Below, one piece after another: positions 1-5,758 of a stretch of DNA of 7,356 bases (within the stretch, counting starts at the first letter, position 1; each line of letters opens with the position of its first letter). The translations under genes were made by a program, and so were the position numbers. Origin of the DNA: JAVRLS01 sp031961205 (GTDB taxonomy: Archaea; Thermoplasmatota; Thermoplasmata; Thermoplasmatales; Thermoplasmataceae); contig JAVRLS010000048.1 in assembly GCA_031961205.1 (NCBI GenBank), positions 1-7,356 on the forward strand, given 5' to 3'. The notes beneath the pieces are model-generated. The model was not told the DNA's origin. It did no database searches and saw only the letters and a program-made list of their open reading frames with translations.

Positions 1-850
1 CGATTCATACCTTATGTCAGCTGATGATGTCATAAATGAGATCAGGAAATACTATCCTCTTGGAATCAAGCAGATCCTTATCCAGGGTGGCGTTAATCCG
101 TCACTTGAACTTGATTATTACACCGGACTGTTCAGGAAAATAATGGAAAATTTTCCTGATGTAGGCATTAACGGGCTTTCAGCTGCAGAAATAAATTTCA
201 TATCCAGAAAGGCCGGAATGAGTTATGAAGATACGATAAAAGTCCTGAAGGAAAGCGGGCTTGAAACCATACCCGGGGCCGGCGCAGAAATCCTGGGTGA
301 GGAAACGCGAATGAAACTTGGAAGGCCCAGAGGCAGCGGAAAACAGTGGATCGAGATCATGGAAACAGCACACAGGCTGGGCGTAAAGACAACTGCAACA
401 ATGGTCTACGGCCACATAGAAAGCACCGAGGATAAGGCAAACCATCTCATGTCGATCATGGATCTTCAGAAAAAATACCATGGATTCCTGTCATTCACCG
501 CCTGGAACATGGAGCCTGAAAATACGGAACTTTACCGTGAAGGTGCCATTAAATGGCGTTCCGGCGGGGAGGATGTTTTAAGGAATATAGCTATTGCGAG
601 AATATTTTTCAATTACGAACTCCCTGTAATACAGAGTTCCTGGCTGACCAACGGAACAGAAATGGGGCAACTAGCACTTATATATGGCGCAAATGACTGG
701 GGCGGAACGATATATGACGAGAAGGTTATTCCGGCCACAGGGAAACAGGTAGGCAATCTCCGGAAAGAGACTATAATAAACAGCGTAAGGGATATTGGCA
801 TGATTCCGATGGAGAGGGACAATCTTTACAGGATCATAAAATACTACTAG
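1..850 (+). CDS. mqnC: Dehypoxanthine futalosine cyclase (MqnC-like radical SAM enzyme), 5'-truncated by window edge
   Basis: This is probably the radical SAM enzyme that converts dehypoxanthine futalosine to cyclic dehypoxanthine futalosine in the futalosine route to menaquinone. The frame is open from base 2. The ATG at 14 is internal, because the residues before it (DSYL) continue the family's pattern before the QILIQGGVNP motif. The true start and the CxxxCxxC [4Fe-4S] cysteines lie upstream of the window, so roughly 80 residues are missing from a family of about 360. Counting from the ATG at 14, visible family motifs are LIQGGVNP (22-29), IPGAGAEIL (86-94), WIEIMETAH (112-120), TTATMVYGHIES (126-137), SSWLTNG (208-214), GQLALIYGAND (218-228) and the MERDNLY tail. 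TTATM, the W...PENTEL stretch and EIM favour MqnC over MqnE. CofH is the other related family and is less likely. GAGAEIL replaces the more usual GGGAEIL. Its promoter is not visible. Confidence 0.8.
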   Translation, partial: DSYLMSADDVINEIRKYYPLGIKQILIQGGVNPSLELDYYTGLFRKIMENFPDVGINGLSAAEINFISRKAGMSYEDTIKVLKESGLETIPGAGAEILGEETRMKLGRPRGSGKQWIEIMETAHRLGVKTTATMVYGHIESTEDKANHLMSIMDLQKKYHGFLSFTAWNMEPENTELYREGAIKWRSGGEDVLRNIAIARIFFNYELPVIQSSWLTNGTEMGQLALIYGANDWGGTIYDEKVIPATGKQVGNLRKETIINSVRDIGMIPMERDNLYRIIKYY

Positions 851-927
851 GACAGGAAATTTGGTTAAGAGATACAGAAATGATCAGTATTTGTAAAATC
901 CAGGATGACAGTTTCGACATTGTGATG

Positions 928-935
928 ATAATTAA
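928..935 (+). promoter_or_regulatory. Possible weak TATA box for truD
   Basis: TAATTAAA-like AT-rich stretch (about 927-936) in the 130-nt gap between the mqnC stop and the chosen truD start. A TATA box here would place transcription start near 955-960, giving a leader of about 20-25 nt that contains AGGGG at 963-967. That is an imperfect Shine-Dalgarno 13 nt before the ATG at 981. It is weaker than the other promoters in this window, and cotranscription from mqnC cannot be excluded. Confidence 0.25.
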
Positions 936-980
936 ATGCGGCGCATGGCACACCATAGAATCAGGGGCAGGAACACGGAA

Positions 981-2186
981 ATGGAAATAGAGATAAAACG
1001 CCGGCCCGAGGATTTTGTTGTTGAGGAAATTTCCAGTATTGAAAGGAACGAGAATGGAAAATACACGATTATAAAATTCATGATAAGGGACTGGGATACG
1101 AATAAATTCCTGATCGCCCTGGCAAGGACGCTCAGGATAAGCAGGAAGAGGATAACCTACGCCGGAACCAAGGACAAAAACGCGGTAAAGATCCAGTATT
1201 TCTGCATAAATGCTCCCATAGATGTAAAATCGATCAATATTTCTGATGTGAATGTGATCGATGCTTTCAGATCAGATCATTTCTTAAAGCTAGGGGATCT
1301 GGAGGCGAACAGGTTCACAATAAAAATGTATGGAATAGATAATGAAACCATAAGGAAAAAATATAATGAAATGATGGAAAATGGTGGGTTCCCAAACTAT
1401 TTTGGAGTTCAGCGCTTCGGTTCCGTCAGAAAAAACACCCATGAAATTGGAAGGCTCATTGTCATGGGCGAATACGAAAAGGCAGTTGAAAAATATATTT
1501 ACGATGAGAAATTTGATACGGAAGGATACCGCAGGGAATTCATAGAAACCAGGGATTATTCAAAAGCACTTAAGGAATTTCCTGCAAGACTTGGATATGA
1601 AAGGGCGCTCATTGCCTATTACGGCAGGGAGAGCACATTCAAGGATGCTTTTTCGACGCTTCCAAGGGACCTTTCGATCATGTTTGTCCATGCGTTCCAG
1701 TCTTACCTTTATAACCGTTTCCTTGATGAAAGGCTTAAACTTTACGGCCTTAAAAACGTCATTCCAGGGGATACAGTTTACAGGATAGACGACTATTTCA
1801 ACCCTGACAAGGAAGCACCGATCTCAGTGAACACGTTTAATTTAGACAGGATACAGCAGTTTCTGAATGAGGGTAAAGTTGCTGTTTCACTTCCGGTCGT
1901 GGGATATGAAGTTTCTCCGGACAAAACTGAATTTGGGGATATTGAAAGCCGGATACTCGAAGAAGAGAAAGTTTCTCCGCAGGATTTCAGAAACAGGGAA
2001 TATCCTTATCTTTCCTCAAAGGGAGACAGAAGGATTATATCCGCTAAGCCTGTAAATTTCAACATAACAGGCGATGCTACGGTAGATTTCATCCTTGGAA
2101 AGGGTATTTATGCGACAACCATGCTTTCATGCTTTGGAGACGTTGTAGAAGCTAGAGGGCAAAAAGATTACATACAGGAAGATTAA
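981..2186 (+). CDS. truD: tRNA pseudouridine(13) synthase TruD
   Basis: Cytoplasmic tRNA-modifying enzyme of the TruD/Pus7 family (COG0585), which isomerises uridine to pseudouridine, classically at tRNA position 13. In the 401-residue protein, the N-terminal RRPEDFVVEEI (7-17) is the family opening. GTKDKNA (62-68) carries the catalytic Asp65. NYFGVQRFG (139-147) is the conserved second motif. HAFQSYLYNRFLDER (237-251) and SLPVVGYEV (303-311) are also typical. GDRRIISAKP (348-357) and FILGKGIYATTML (370-382) form the C-terminal catalytic part. The region in between, about 150-335, corresponds to the TRUD insertion domain. An in-frame ATG exists at 936, but its 15 extra residues (basic, starting MRRMAHHRIRG) do not resemble the family, so the ATG at 981 is preferred. 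It converges on the glycosyltransferase gene with only 61 nt between stop codons. Length and motifs are complete, so it should be functional. Confidence 0.93.
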   Translation: MEIEIKRRPEDFVVEEISSIERNENGKYTIIKFMIRDWDTNKFLIALARTLRISRKRITYAGTKDKNAVKIQYFCINAPIDVKSINISDVNVIDAFRSDHFLKLGDLEANRFTIKMYGIDNETIRKKYNEMMENGGFPNYFGVQRFGSVRKNTHEIGRLIVMGEYEKAVEKYIYDEKFDTEGYRREFIETRDYSKALKEFPARLGYERALIAYYGRESTFKDAFSTLPRDLSIMFVHAFQSYLYNRFLDERLKLYGLKNVIPGDTVYRIDDYFNPDKEAPISVNTFNLDRIQQFLNEGKVAVSLPVVGYEVSPDKTEFGDIESRILEEEKVSPQDFRNREYPYLSSKGDRRIISAKPVNFNITGDATVDFILGKGIYATTMLSCFGDVVEARGQKDYIQED

Positions 2187-2237
2187 CCGGAAACCGTTTT
2201 GAAACGACACCCGGATAGATATATTGCTAGCTTCCTT

Positions 2238-2267
2238 ACCGGTATTTTCATATCGGTTTGCTTATTA
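2238..2267 (+). terminator. Putative hairpin terminator downstream of truD
   Basis: ACCGGTAT (2238-2245) and ATATCGGT (2250-2257) form an 8-bp stem with one G-U pair and a TTTC loop, followed by TTGCTTATT. It sits 51 nt after the truD stop and overlaps the last codons and stop of the opposing glycosyltransferase gene. Archaeal termination depends mainly on U-rich tracts, and the tract here is only modest, so the role is inferred. Confidence 0.4.
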
Positions 2268-3627
2268 CATCAAATTTCTTTTCATTTTTCAGGAAACTGA
2301 GGAAACCCAGAAATCCGCCTGCCAGTTCGAGAGGTGATATCACGAATAAGTACATGGGTATCATTATCAGGGAATACTTGAGTATATCCTTTCTCTTTCC
2401 AGACAGTTCCATATTTATCCTGAGGCCGGATATGTAGAACCATATCCAGAATGAAAGCGTGAATGCCCAGAGGATCACGATAGGCGGAGTTATGATTACC
2501 TGATGGAATATGCCAAAAAACCTCAGGACAAAAAGTACGAATATAACATTCTGAAACACCATGCTGAACCAGAAAATGATCGTATAAATCATGAAAAGCC
2601 TGTACCTGAACGGTACCTTCCCGTAGAAACTCAGGTTTGAAACATTGAGAAACCACCTCTTTCTCTGCTTCAGCATATCTTTTACATTTGCCGGTGAGGC
2701 GCCAAATGTCACCGCAGGCATGAATGCTGATTTTCCGGGGTACATATATGCAAAATTCAGGGCAAAGCAGCTGTCATCCGACATGGCACGGTCTCCGTTG
2801 TCCCATCCCACAGATTCCTCTATGTCTGAACGAACAAGCATATTTTCGCCATGAAGTCCAATTAAAGGCAATTTCAGGATGTTCGTAAAGAAATAGAAAC
2901 GTGTAAGATCATCAGTGGGCCTCATTGAATCAGCAAATTTTGCTATGAAACTCTTTGAGAGAGAGTGCGGGAAAGAGAGTATTCCCTGGGCAAGGTAATA
3001 AATATTGCCATACCTGTATATGTGTTCTGCAATTGCAGATATTGTTTCCGGGCATATTGATGTGTCATCATCAAGATGGTATACCCATGTATGCCTTTCT
3101 ATCTCCACCTTTGCCCTGAGATATTCTATGGCATATTGATTTGCCCTTGATTTTGAAAGGGAGTGGTATCTGGTCTGGTAATCCGCAGGCACAGCTATAA
3201 CTTCCACCTGCTTATTTTGAGAATACTTTTTTGTAAGGTATTCCCTGCCTTCAGATTTCTCCTCAACTATTACATTTATCTTCCAGTTGTCCAGATTCAT
3301 TGGCGCACTGGCAAGTATGGAATCAATTACCCTCTGAACTGCAGGAAGCGTATCATTCCTGGCAACGGTTGGAATCTGGAATATAACCCTGTCGCTTATT
3401 TTCCGATCAAATCCGGACATCTTAACGTTTCTTGATTTGAATCCGCCTATTATTGATATGATAATTATGGGAAATCCAAGCATCCAGGCAATCCCGACAT
3501 AGTCAGCCAGAGTGCTCCATCCATTTGATGCAACTGAAAAACCTATGGGAAGAAGGATCAGAAGAATTAGGGGAAGAGGCCAGAAAGTAACACCGAGGTT
3601 TAGGTGGGAGTACCCTAGATTTTCCAT
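2248..3627 (-). CDS. Membrane GT2 glycosyltransferase, egghead-like
   Basis: Integral-membrane family 2 glycosyltransferase of 459 residues. Two N-terminal membrane helices (about 17-33 and 44-62) precede a cytoplasmic GT-A domain (about 65-340). Three further hydrophobic segments follow (about 343-370, 376-402, 418-445). Catalytic signatures are HLDDDT (184-189, nucleotide-sugar/metal DxD), MSDDS (282-286, general-base region) and QRKRW (321-325, the QxxRW motif). From memory of the Drosophila protein, the block from AQGILSF (213-219) through FADSMRPTDD (231-240), HGENMLVRSD (259-268), VGWDNG (273-278) to QRKRW follows egghead, a beta-1,4-mannosyltransferase acting on glycosphingolipid, motif by motif. 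Donor and acceptor here are unknown. A membrane lipid or lipid-linked glycan is plausible, mannose less certain. The start at 3627 is supported by a TATA box 26 nt upstream, implying a leaderless mRNA. No glycan gene flanks it, so it appears to be a solitary transcription unit. Confidence 0.85.
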   Translation of the reverse strand: MENLGYSHLNLGVTFWPLPLILLILLPIGFSVASNGWSTLADYVGIAWMLGFPIIIISIIGGFKSRNVKMSGFDRKISDRVIFQIPTVARNDTLPAVQRVIDSILASAPMNLDNWKINVIVEEKSEGREYLTKKYSQNKQVEVIAVPADYQTRYHSLSKSRANQYAIEYLRAKVEIERHTWVYHLDDDTSICPETISAIAEHIYRYGNIYYLAQGILSFPHSLSKSFIAKFADSMRPTDDLTRFYFFTNILKLPLIGLHGENMLVRSDIEESVGWDNGDRAMSDDSCFALNFAYMYPGKSAFMPAVTFGASPANVKDMLKQRKRWFLNVSNLSFYGKVPFRYRLFMIYTIIFWFSMVFQNVIFVLFVLRFFGIFHQVIITPPIVILWAFTLSFWIWFYISGLRINMELSGKRKDILKYSLIMIPMYLFVISPLELAGGFLGFLSFLKNEKKFDVISKPI

Positions 3628-3649
3628 CTAAACAAGAATGATGATGAAA

Positions 3650-3657
3650 TTTATAAA
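3650..3657 (-). promoter_or_regulatory. TATA box of the glycosyltransferase gene
   Basis: On the minus strand TTTATAAA is preceded by CCAAAG, which fits a BRE only loosely. Its centre lies about 26 nt before the ATG at 3627, so transcription would start at or next to the start codon. Confidence 0.7.
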
Positions 3658-3720
3658 CTTTGGTTTAATGAAAATCGTTTATCAGTCCTATGTAATTGTC
3701 CAGGAAACGATTTAGAGGAA

Positions 3721-3748
3721 TTGGCCTTTTTGATTTACTTTCGGCCAA
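3721..3748. repeat. Short inverted repeat in the etfA-glycosyltransferase gap
   Basis: TTGGCC (3721-3726) and GGCCAA (3743-3748) are perfect 6-bp inverted arms around a 16-nt spacer. The repeat lies immediately beyond the T-tracts that follow etfA on the minus strand, and about 65-95 nt upstream of the glycosyltransferase TATA box. It could help end etf transcription or be a protein-binding site. The gap 3628-3813 holds no convincing gene. Confidence 0.4.
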
Positions 3749-3762
3749 AAACGGCAAAAAAA
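3747..3762 (-). terminator. U-tract terminator of the etfB-etfA operon
   Basis: Read on the minus strand, about 50-65 nt after the etfA stop there are T7, then GCCG, then T5. Oligo-U tracts of this kind are the usual intrinsic termination signal in archaea. The site separates the etf operon from the downstream, separately promoted glycosyltransferase gene. Confidence 0.55.
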
Positions 3763-3813
3763 CAGGAAAGTAATTATTATATAAAATAAATATTTGATAT
3801 CTCATTAATTATA

Positions 3814-4695
3814 TCATTTTGAGAGATCCGCAACTAACTTTGGCACGACTGCAAAGAGATCACCAACGATACCATAATCGCATTCCTGGAAAATAGGGGC
3901 GTTCTTGTCCTTGTTTATGGCGATCACCGCCTTGGATCCTCTCATGCCTGCTATGTGCTGTATCTGCCCTGATATTCCGAGAGCTATGTATAGCTTTGGA
4001 GAAACTTTCTTTCCGGAGAGCCCTACCTGCCTATCCTCGCTGAGCCAGTTGTAGTCCATGCATACTGGCCTTGAACCTGCGAGTTCTCCGTTTACAATCT
4101 TCACGAGCGGTTCGACTTTCTGTATGTTTTCCTTTGTGCCTATTCCCCTTCCGACAGAAACTATTATCTTTGCGTCCTCGAGCCTGACTGAAGTTCCGGC
4201 TTTTTCTATCACATTCTTGACCCGTATCCTGCTGTCGCCAGCATCGATGTTTTTTTCTTCGGATGGTGTTTCAGCTTTTACTGCATCAACAATGCCAGGT
4301 GCAACAGTGAAGATCCTTGCATCGCTTTCCTCTTCAATGATAGTTTTTCCACCGAAGAAAAATCTTTTTGTATGCGCTTTGCCACCGCTGCTTTCAAAAC
4401 TTAATATTTCAGTCATTGGAAACTGCCCTGTAATTCCAGCAACATATCCTGCAACCTCTCTTCCTGTCTCGGTTGAACCAAAGAACAGGTAATCATAATT
4501 CTTAGAGAGTTCAACAACTGCCTTTGAAATTGCATCGTATGCCGTATCCTTTTTTATTCTGTATACCACAGCCGATCCGTATCCCTTAACGTTACCGTCG
4601 CCTATTATCAGAGAATCGGCATCAACTTTACCCTTGATGAATGTGTTGAGCTGCTTCAGGGTATTCTCATCATCCGAGACTAAAAGTGCTTTCAT
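3814..4695 (-). CDS. etfA: Electron transfer flavoprotein alpha subunit (EtfA/FixB)
   Basis: FAD-binding alpha subunit of the heterodimeric electron transfer flavoprotein, which carries electrons from acyl-CoA and similar flavoprotein dehydrogenases toward the quinone pool. In 293 residues, the N-terminal domain (about 1-165) contains FFGSTETGREVAGYVAG (71-87). The C-terminal FAD domain (about 175-293) has VSVGRGIGTKENI (179-191), AGSRP (206-210), QVGLSGKKVSPKLYIALG (223-240), SGQIQH (242-247) and the near-invariant AINKDKNAPIF and DYGIVGDLF (259-281). VGLSGK has Leu-Ser where human ETF has Gln-Thr near the flavin (Thr266 by recall). SGQIQH is the FixB-type form. Slightly short for the family but complete. 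The start overlaps the etfB stop as ATGA (4692-4695), and a strong Shine-Dalgarno precedes it, so the subunits are translationally coupled. Confidence 0.95.
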   Translation of the reverse strand: MKALLVSDDENTLKQLNTFIKGKVDADSLIIGDGNVKGYGSAVVYRIKKDTAYDAISKAVVELSKNYDYLFFGSTETGREVAGYVAGITGQFPMTEILSFESSGGKAHTKRFFFGGKTIIEEESDARIFTVAPGIVDAVKAETPSEEKNIDAGDSRIRVKNVIEKAGTSVRLEDAKIIVSVGRGIGTKENIQKVEPLVKIVNGELAGSRPVCMDYNWLSEDRQVGLSGKKVSPKLYIALGISGQIQHIAGMRGSKAVIAINKDKNAPIFQECDYGIVGDLFAVVPKLVADLSK

Positions 4696-5429
4696 CTCAT
4701 CTCCTCCTTTATAACTTTTACAATTTCTGGAATCCCCTCATCCACTTTTTCAAATATTTTCCTCTTTCTTTCGCTCTTTGGAGCCACATTTGAAAGGACG
4801 CTTATGTTGCTGAATGACCCGTCAAATTTCTCGTTCCTGATCGGCTTCCTTCCGGCAGCCATGATTTGCAGGACAGGCGGCAGTCTCGGCTCATTTATTT
4901 CCTGAGTTACCGATATCACAACGGGCATATCAGCCTCTATGACAGTGTTATGAGTTTCCTGCACCTGGGTTATTCTTGCGGTCTTTCCTTCTATTTCTAT
5001 AGAGTTTGCGTTTCCAAGAAGCGGGATATTCATATATGATGATATAAGGCCTGGAAGCATCCCGGTATAGGAATCGGCTGATTGATCTCCGAGTATTATT
5101 ATATCTGCATTGAGTTTTGCAACTATCGATGTGATGGCTTTTGCAGTTATCACCGGGTTATTGCCCTTGTAGCCGGTAATTATTATGCCGTCGTCTACGC
5201 CCATTGCATATGATTCCTTCATGGCTGATGTTGCAGTTTCCGTGCCGAATATGACGCCAGTAACTTTACCGCTATACTTTTCCTTAAGCCTTACACCGGC
5301 TTCTATTGCATTTTTACTCAGATTTTCCAGGCGCATAGGAATACCCGCAGTGATCGGTTTCCCGCTGCTGTCTGTCTTGAGTTGATCTATGTCTATGATC
5401 TGCTTTATTAAAACCACAATGTTTGTCAT
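4692..5429 (-). CDS. etfB: Electron transfer flavoprotein beta subunit (EtfB/FixA)
   Basis: Beta subunit of ETF, 245 residues, the first gene of the etfB-etfA operon. The protein opens with MTNIVVLIKQIIDIDQLK, the standard family N-terminus (NIVVxxKQ.xD). It continues with AIEAGVRLKEKYSGKVTGV (41-59), AMGVDDGI (75-82), ADIIILGDQSADSYTGMLPG (108-127), the NEPR motif (179-182) and LQIMAAGRKP (187-196). The frame stays open upstream to an ATG at 5582. The start at 5429 is chosen because it matches family length and has a TATA box 27 nt upstream, which lies inside the longer version. AAGRK replaces the lysine-rich KAKKK recognition loop of mitochondrial ETF-beta, so docking partners probably differ. 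The QxxDGDTAQVGP stretch I associate with many bifurcating EtfB proteins is not present in that form, so bifurcation is not supported but not excluded. Confidence 0.94.
   Translation of the reverse strand: MTNIVVLIKQIIDIDQLKTDSSGKPITAGIPMRLENLSKNAIEAGVRLKEKYSGKVTGVIFGTETATSAMKESYAMGVDDGIIITGYKGNNPVITAKAITSIVAKLNADIIILGDQSADSYTGMLPGLISSYMNIPLLGNANSIEIEGKTARITQVQETHNTVIEADMPVVISVTQEINEPRLPPVLQIMAAGRKPIRNEKFDGSFSNISVLSNVAPKSERKRKIFEKVDEGIPEIVKVIKEEMR
4701..4707 (-). promoter_or_regulatory. Strong Shine-Dalgarno of etfA
   Basis: GGAGGAG on the minus strand, 5 nt before the etfA ATG and inside the end of etfB. It fixes the etfA start and contrasts with the apparently leaderless first gene. This suggests that operon-internal genes use SD initiation here while first genes do not. 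Confidence 0.85.
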
Positions 5430-5452
5430 CTGAACCCCATGCCATAAAATCC

Positions 5453-5460
5453 TATATAAT
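5453..5460 (-). promoter_or_regulatory. TATA box of the etfB-etfA operon
   Basis: On the minus strand GAAAAA (BRE-like) is followed by ATTATATA, centred about 27 nt before the ATG at 5429. This predicts a leaderless or near-leaderless transcript and supports the short etfB start. Confidence 0.72.
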
Positions 5461-5471
5461 TTTTTCATCGG

Positions 5472-5483
5472 GATTCGTGAATC
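5472..5483. repeat. Palindromic operator-like site upstream of etfB
   Basis: GATTCGTGAATC has perfect 5-bp arms around GT and lies about 12-20 nt upstream of the etfB TATA box, just beyond the BRE. The ATTCGT half recurs at 5512-5517. The position suits a transcription-factor site, but chance cannot be excluded for arms this short. Confidence 0.35.
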
Positions 5484-5715
5484 GCTGATACTGTTATTGA
5501 ATATATCCGGTATTCGTATCATTATTCCAAAATATTCATAAAATTTGACGGATAGTTCCATATTCTCCGCTTTAATGTGCAAAAATGTTATGGCGATTAA
5601 TAAAATGCGACTATGAATCAGTACAGTACATTATGATTGAAATTTATACAGGAGAAATTCCGATCAATTCGATTATCTTTAAAAAAGCGTAAACGTATAT
5701 CAGAAAATAAAAATT

Positions 5716-5727
5716 ACATGAACATGA
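5716..5727 (+). repeat. Tandem ACATGA hexamer before the lysine-dehydrogenase-like promoter
   Basis: ACATGAACATGA sits directly upstream of the BRE/TATA of the gene starting at 5759. It may be a regulator half-site pair or a chance repeat in AT-rich sequence. Confidence 0.25.
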
Positions 5728-5730
5728 AAA

Positions 5731-5739
5731 AATTTATAA
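5731..5739 (+). promoter_or_regulatory. TATA box of the lysine-dehydrogenase-like gene
   Basis: TGAAAA followed by AATTTATAA, centred about 24 nt before the ATG at 5759. Transcription is expected to begin at or within a few bases of the start codon. No Shine-Dalgarno is seen, consistent with leaderless translation. Confidence 0.68.
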
Positions 5740-5758
5740 CAGGTTTCGTTTATACATT

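Larger units (their letters stand above)
5430..5758. other. Divergent intergenic region between etfB and the lysine-dehydrogenase-like gene
   Basis: This 329-nt AT-rich region holds the etfB TATA box (5453-5460, minus) and the TATA box of the plus-strand gene (5731-5739). It also has a GATTC/GAATC palindrome (5472-5483), GTACAGTAC (5621-5629) and a tandem ACATGA pair (5716-5727). Frames here are short or lack family similarity. The longest is the in-frame upstream extension of etfB to 5582, judged non-coding. A 17-codon frame at 5633-5689 has no support. The two genes could share a regulator, which is inference only. Confidence 0.6.

Noticed and set aside
14..16. ATG at 14 as the start of mqnC
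   Set aside because: The frame is open upstream with family-like residues, and a start here would lack the radical SAM cysteines.
922..928. GTGATGA resembling a C box of a C/D guide RNA before truD
   Set aside because: No CTGA D box follows at a suitable distance, and no terminal stem was seen.
936..980. Upstream truD start at 936
   Set aside because: The 15 extra basic residues do not fit the family N-terminus, and no TATA box lies about 26 nt before 936.
2282..2656. 124-codon minus-strand frame within the glycosyltransferase gene
   Set aside because: Alternative-frame shadow of the transmembrane C-terminus, with no family signature.
4058..4492. 144-codon plus-strand frame opposite etfA
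   Set aside because: Complementary shadow of a certain gene, with Ser/Pro/Phe-rich composition and no recognisable motif.
5430..5582. N-terminal extension of etfB
   Set aside because: It does not match the family, and it contains the TATA box expected for the shorter start.
5633..5689. 17-codon frame in the etfB-lysine-dehydrogenase gap
   Set aside because: Very short, with no SD or well-placed TATA box and no recognisable product.
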